Under the pieces are notes generated by a model, which was given only the letters and a program-made list of their open reading frames with translations, ran no database searches and was not told where the DNA came from. DNA of 14,342 bases from JAVWMQ01 sp036637375. Its GTDB lineage: Bacteria > Bacillota > Clostridia > Peptostreptococcales > Anaerovoracaceae. Where the stretch lies: assembly GCA_036637375.1 (NCBI GenBank), contig JAVWMQ010000042.1, positions 1 to 14,342 on the forward strand. Reading direction: 5' to 3'. Shown in pieces: positions 13,362 through 14,342 of this stretch (positions within the stretch are counted from its first letter, which is position 1; the number at the start of each line of letters is the position of its first letter). Both the position numbers and the translations under genes were made by a program.

Positions 13362-14220
13362 TATTACGCCTTTTTAACTCGTGGGTGATACCGTTTAGTA
13401 TTGTCCTTTTTTTGTAACTCCAGTGTGGTGTTAATAGAATCGGTCTTGGAACATCTCCTGTAAGGCGATGTATTGTTACGTTTTCAGGGATCATTTCCAG
13501 TAAATCACAAATCGTGTTGATGTAATCATCAATTGTTTCAAATGAATTGTATGTAGGGTGTGTAATTGCCATTTGGGACCCTTTTACAATGTTTAGCATA
13601 TGAAGCTTGATACCGAAGATGTTTTTACTTGTAATATATCTAACTGTTTCTTCCATATCTTCTTTAGTTTCGCCAGGGAAGCCTAAAATCAAGTGGCTAA
13701 CGTATTTTATCTTAAAATTGTTTAACTTATCTACTGCAATGTCATAATCTGATAGAGGATAGCAAATGTTCAAGTATTGGCGAGTTTTTTCGTGAATTGT
13801 TTGGAGTCCTAGTTCCACCCACAAAAAAGTTTTTTCGTTTATCTCAGACAGAAGCTCAAGGACATCATCGTTAAGGCAATCTGGTCTTGTGGCTATTACA
13901 ATACCTACGACATTTTGATTGTCTAATGCATCATAATATTGTTTTCTTAAGTTTGAAACATCGTCATAAGTGCTTGTGTGGCTTTGGAAATAGGCAAGAT
14001 ATTTGTTGACGTTTGGCCATTTGCTTGACAATAATTCCATTTGTCCTTTTATATCGCTTGCGAGTTCTCCAGAACCCTCAGCAGAGCAAAATACGCAACC
14101 GCCAGTTCCTTTTGTTCCATCTCTGTTAGGGCAAGTGAAACCGCCGTCTAAACTTAGTTTGACTACTTTTTCTCCAAATACCTCTTTTAGATATGTGCTT
14201 ATTCTGTAAATTCTATTCAT
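13339..14220 (-). CDS. yhcC: YhcC-family radical SAM protein (TIGR01212 type)
   Basis: A 293-residue radical S-adenosylmethionine protein of the YhcC family, whose substrate is not firmly known. The 4Fe-4S/SAM cysteines are C30, C42 and C45 in CPNRDG...GGCVFC. The spacing C-x11-C-x2-C differs from the classic C-x3-C-x2-C and is characteristic of this family and of Elp3-like enzymes. Other family features include LSLDGGFTCPNRDG, YFQSHTSTY, ATRPDCL, WVELGLQT, LILGFPGET and HMLNIVKGS. The protein is slightly shorter than the usual 305-315 residues. The minus-strand ATG ending at 14220 has AAAGG with a 7-nt spacer. The last codons are encoded within the terminator stem, and the TAA lies at 13339-13341 in its loop. 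Family assignment is secure; the reaction is unknown. Confidence 0.93.
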   Translation of the reverse strand: MNRIYRISTYLKEVFGEKVVKLSLDGGFTCPNRDGTKGTGGCVFCSAEGSGELASDIKGQMELLSSKWPNVNKYLAYFQSHTSTYDDVSNLRKQYYDALDNQNVVGIVIATRPDCLNDDVLELLSEINEKTFLWVELGLQTIHEKTRQYLNICYPLSDYDIAVDKLNNFKIKYVSHLILGFPGETKEDMEETVRYITSKNIFGIKLHMLNIVKGSQMAITHPTYNSFETIDDYINTICDLLEMIPENVTIHRLTGDVPRPILLTPHWSYKKRTILNGITHELKRRNTKQGCRV

Positions 14221-14288
14221 TTATGAGCCTTTCTATTTATGGTGGTATGCATATTGATTTGCATATTTTTTCGATACAGAGATAACTT

Positions 14289-14316
14289 ATGTTAGGTGAT
14301 AATACATATGTGACAA
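14289..14316 (-). promoter_or_regulatory. Possible yhcC promoter
   Basis: On the minus strand TTGTCA (plus 14311-14316) is followed after 16 nt by TAACAT (plus 14289-14294). This would give a leader of about 60 nt before yhcC. Matches are 5/6 and 4/6. I see nothing else in 14221-14342; the plus-strand end of the window carries no complete gene. Confidence 0.35.
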
Positions 14317-14342
14317 AAAGATAAAAAAATAGAAAGCCATCT

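Overview
The window is AT-rich chromosomal DNA from a low-GC Gram-positive bacterium, most likely a member of the Clostridia. The evidence is CodY, the topA-hslV-hslU-codY gene order, strong purine-rich Shine-Dalgarno sites, TTGACA/TATAAT promoters, and a large tRNA array in which every gene encodes its own CCA. I cannot name the genus. Everything reads as vertically inherited core genome: I found no insertion sequence, prophage, CRISPR array, toxin-antitoxin pair or defence cassette.

Layout. (1) 1-955: a Cof-type HAD phosphatase as a single transcription unit with its own terminator. (2) 965-7885: a DNA-processing and proteolysis block on the plus strand. yraN, comM and dprA are tightly packed (7-nt gap, then an 11-nt overlap). 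topA has a probable promoter of its own inside the end of dprA, and is followed after 12 nt and 10 nt by hslV and hslU. (3) 7886-8923: the codY transcription unit. It has a near-consensus CodY box and a strong promoter whose -10 is embedded in the hslU terminator hairpin, and it ends in a strong terminator. (4) 8938-10831: the ribosome-associated GTPase gene hflX overlapping a yigZ/IMPACT-family gene. (5) 10832-11168: three tandem, near-duplicate strong promoters about 120 bp apart. (6) 11169-12644: fifteen tRNA genes on the plus strand, closed by a terminator. (7) 12731-14220: thymidine kinase (plus) convergent with a YhcC-type radical SAM protein gene (minus), sharing a bidirectional terminator.

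How the genes fit together. ComM (branch-migration helicase), DprA (RecA loader) and YraN (nuclease-like fold) form the widely conserved cluster linked to uptake or recombination of single-stranded DNA. TopA relaxes negative supercoils. HslVU is a two-component ATP-dependent protease. CodY is the nutrient-sensing repressor and probably controls itself. The tRNA array with stacked promoters is a translation-supply locus built for high output.

I saw no clearly undescribed system. The observations most worth checking are the triplicated tRNA promoter, the promoter/terminator overlap plus CodY box at codY, the diverged CodY effector pocket, the HslV N-terminus, and the uncertain identity of the CAU tRNA.
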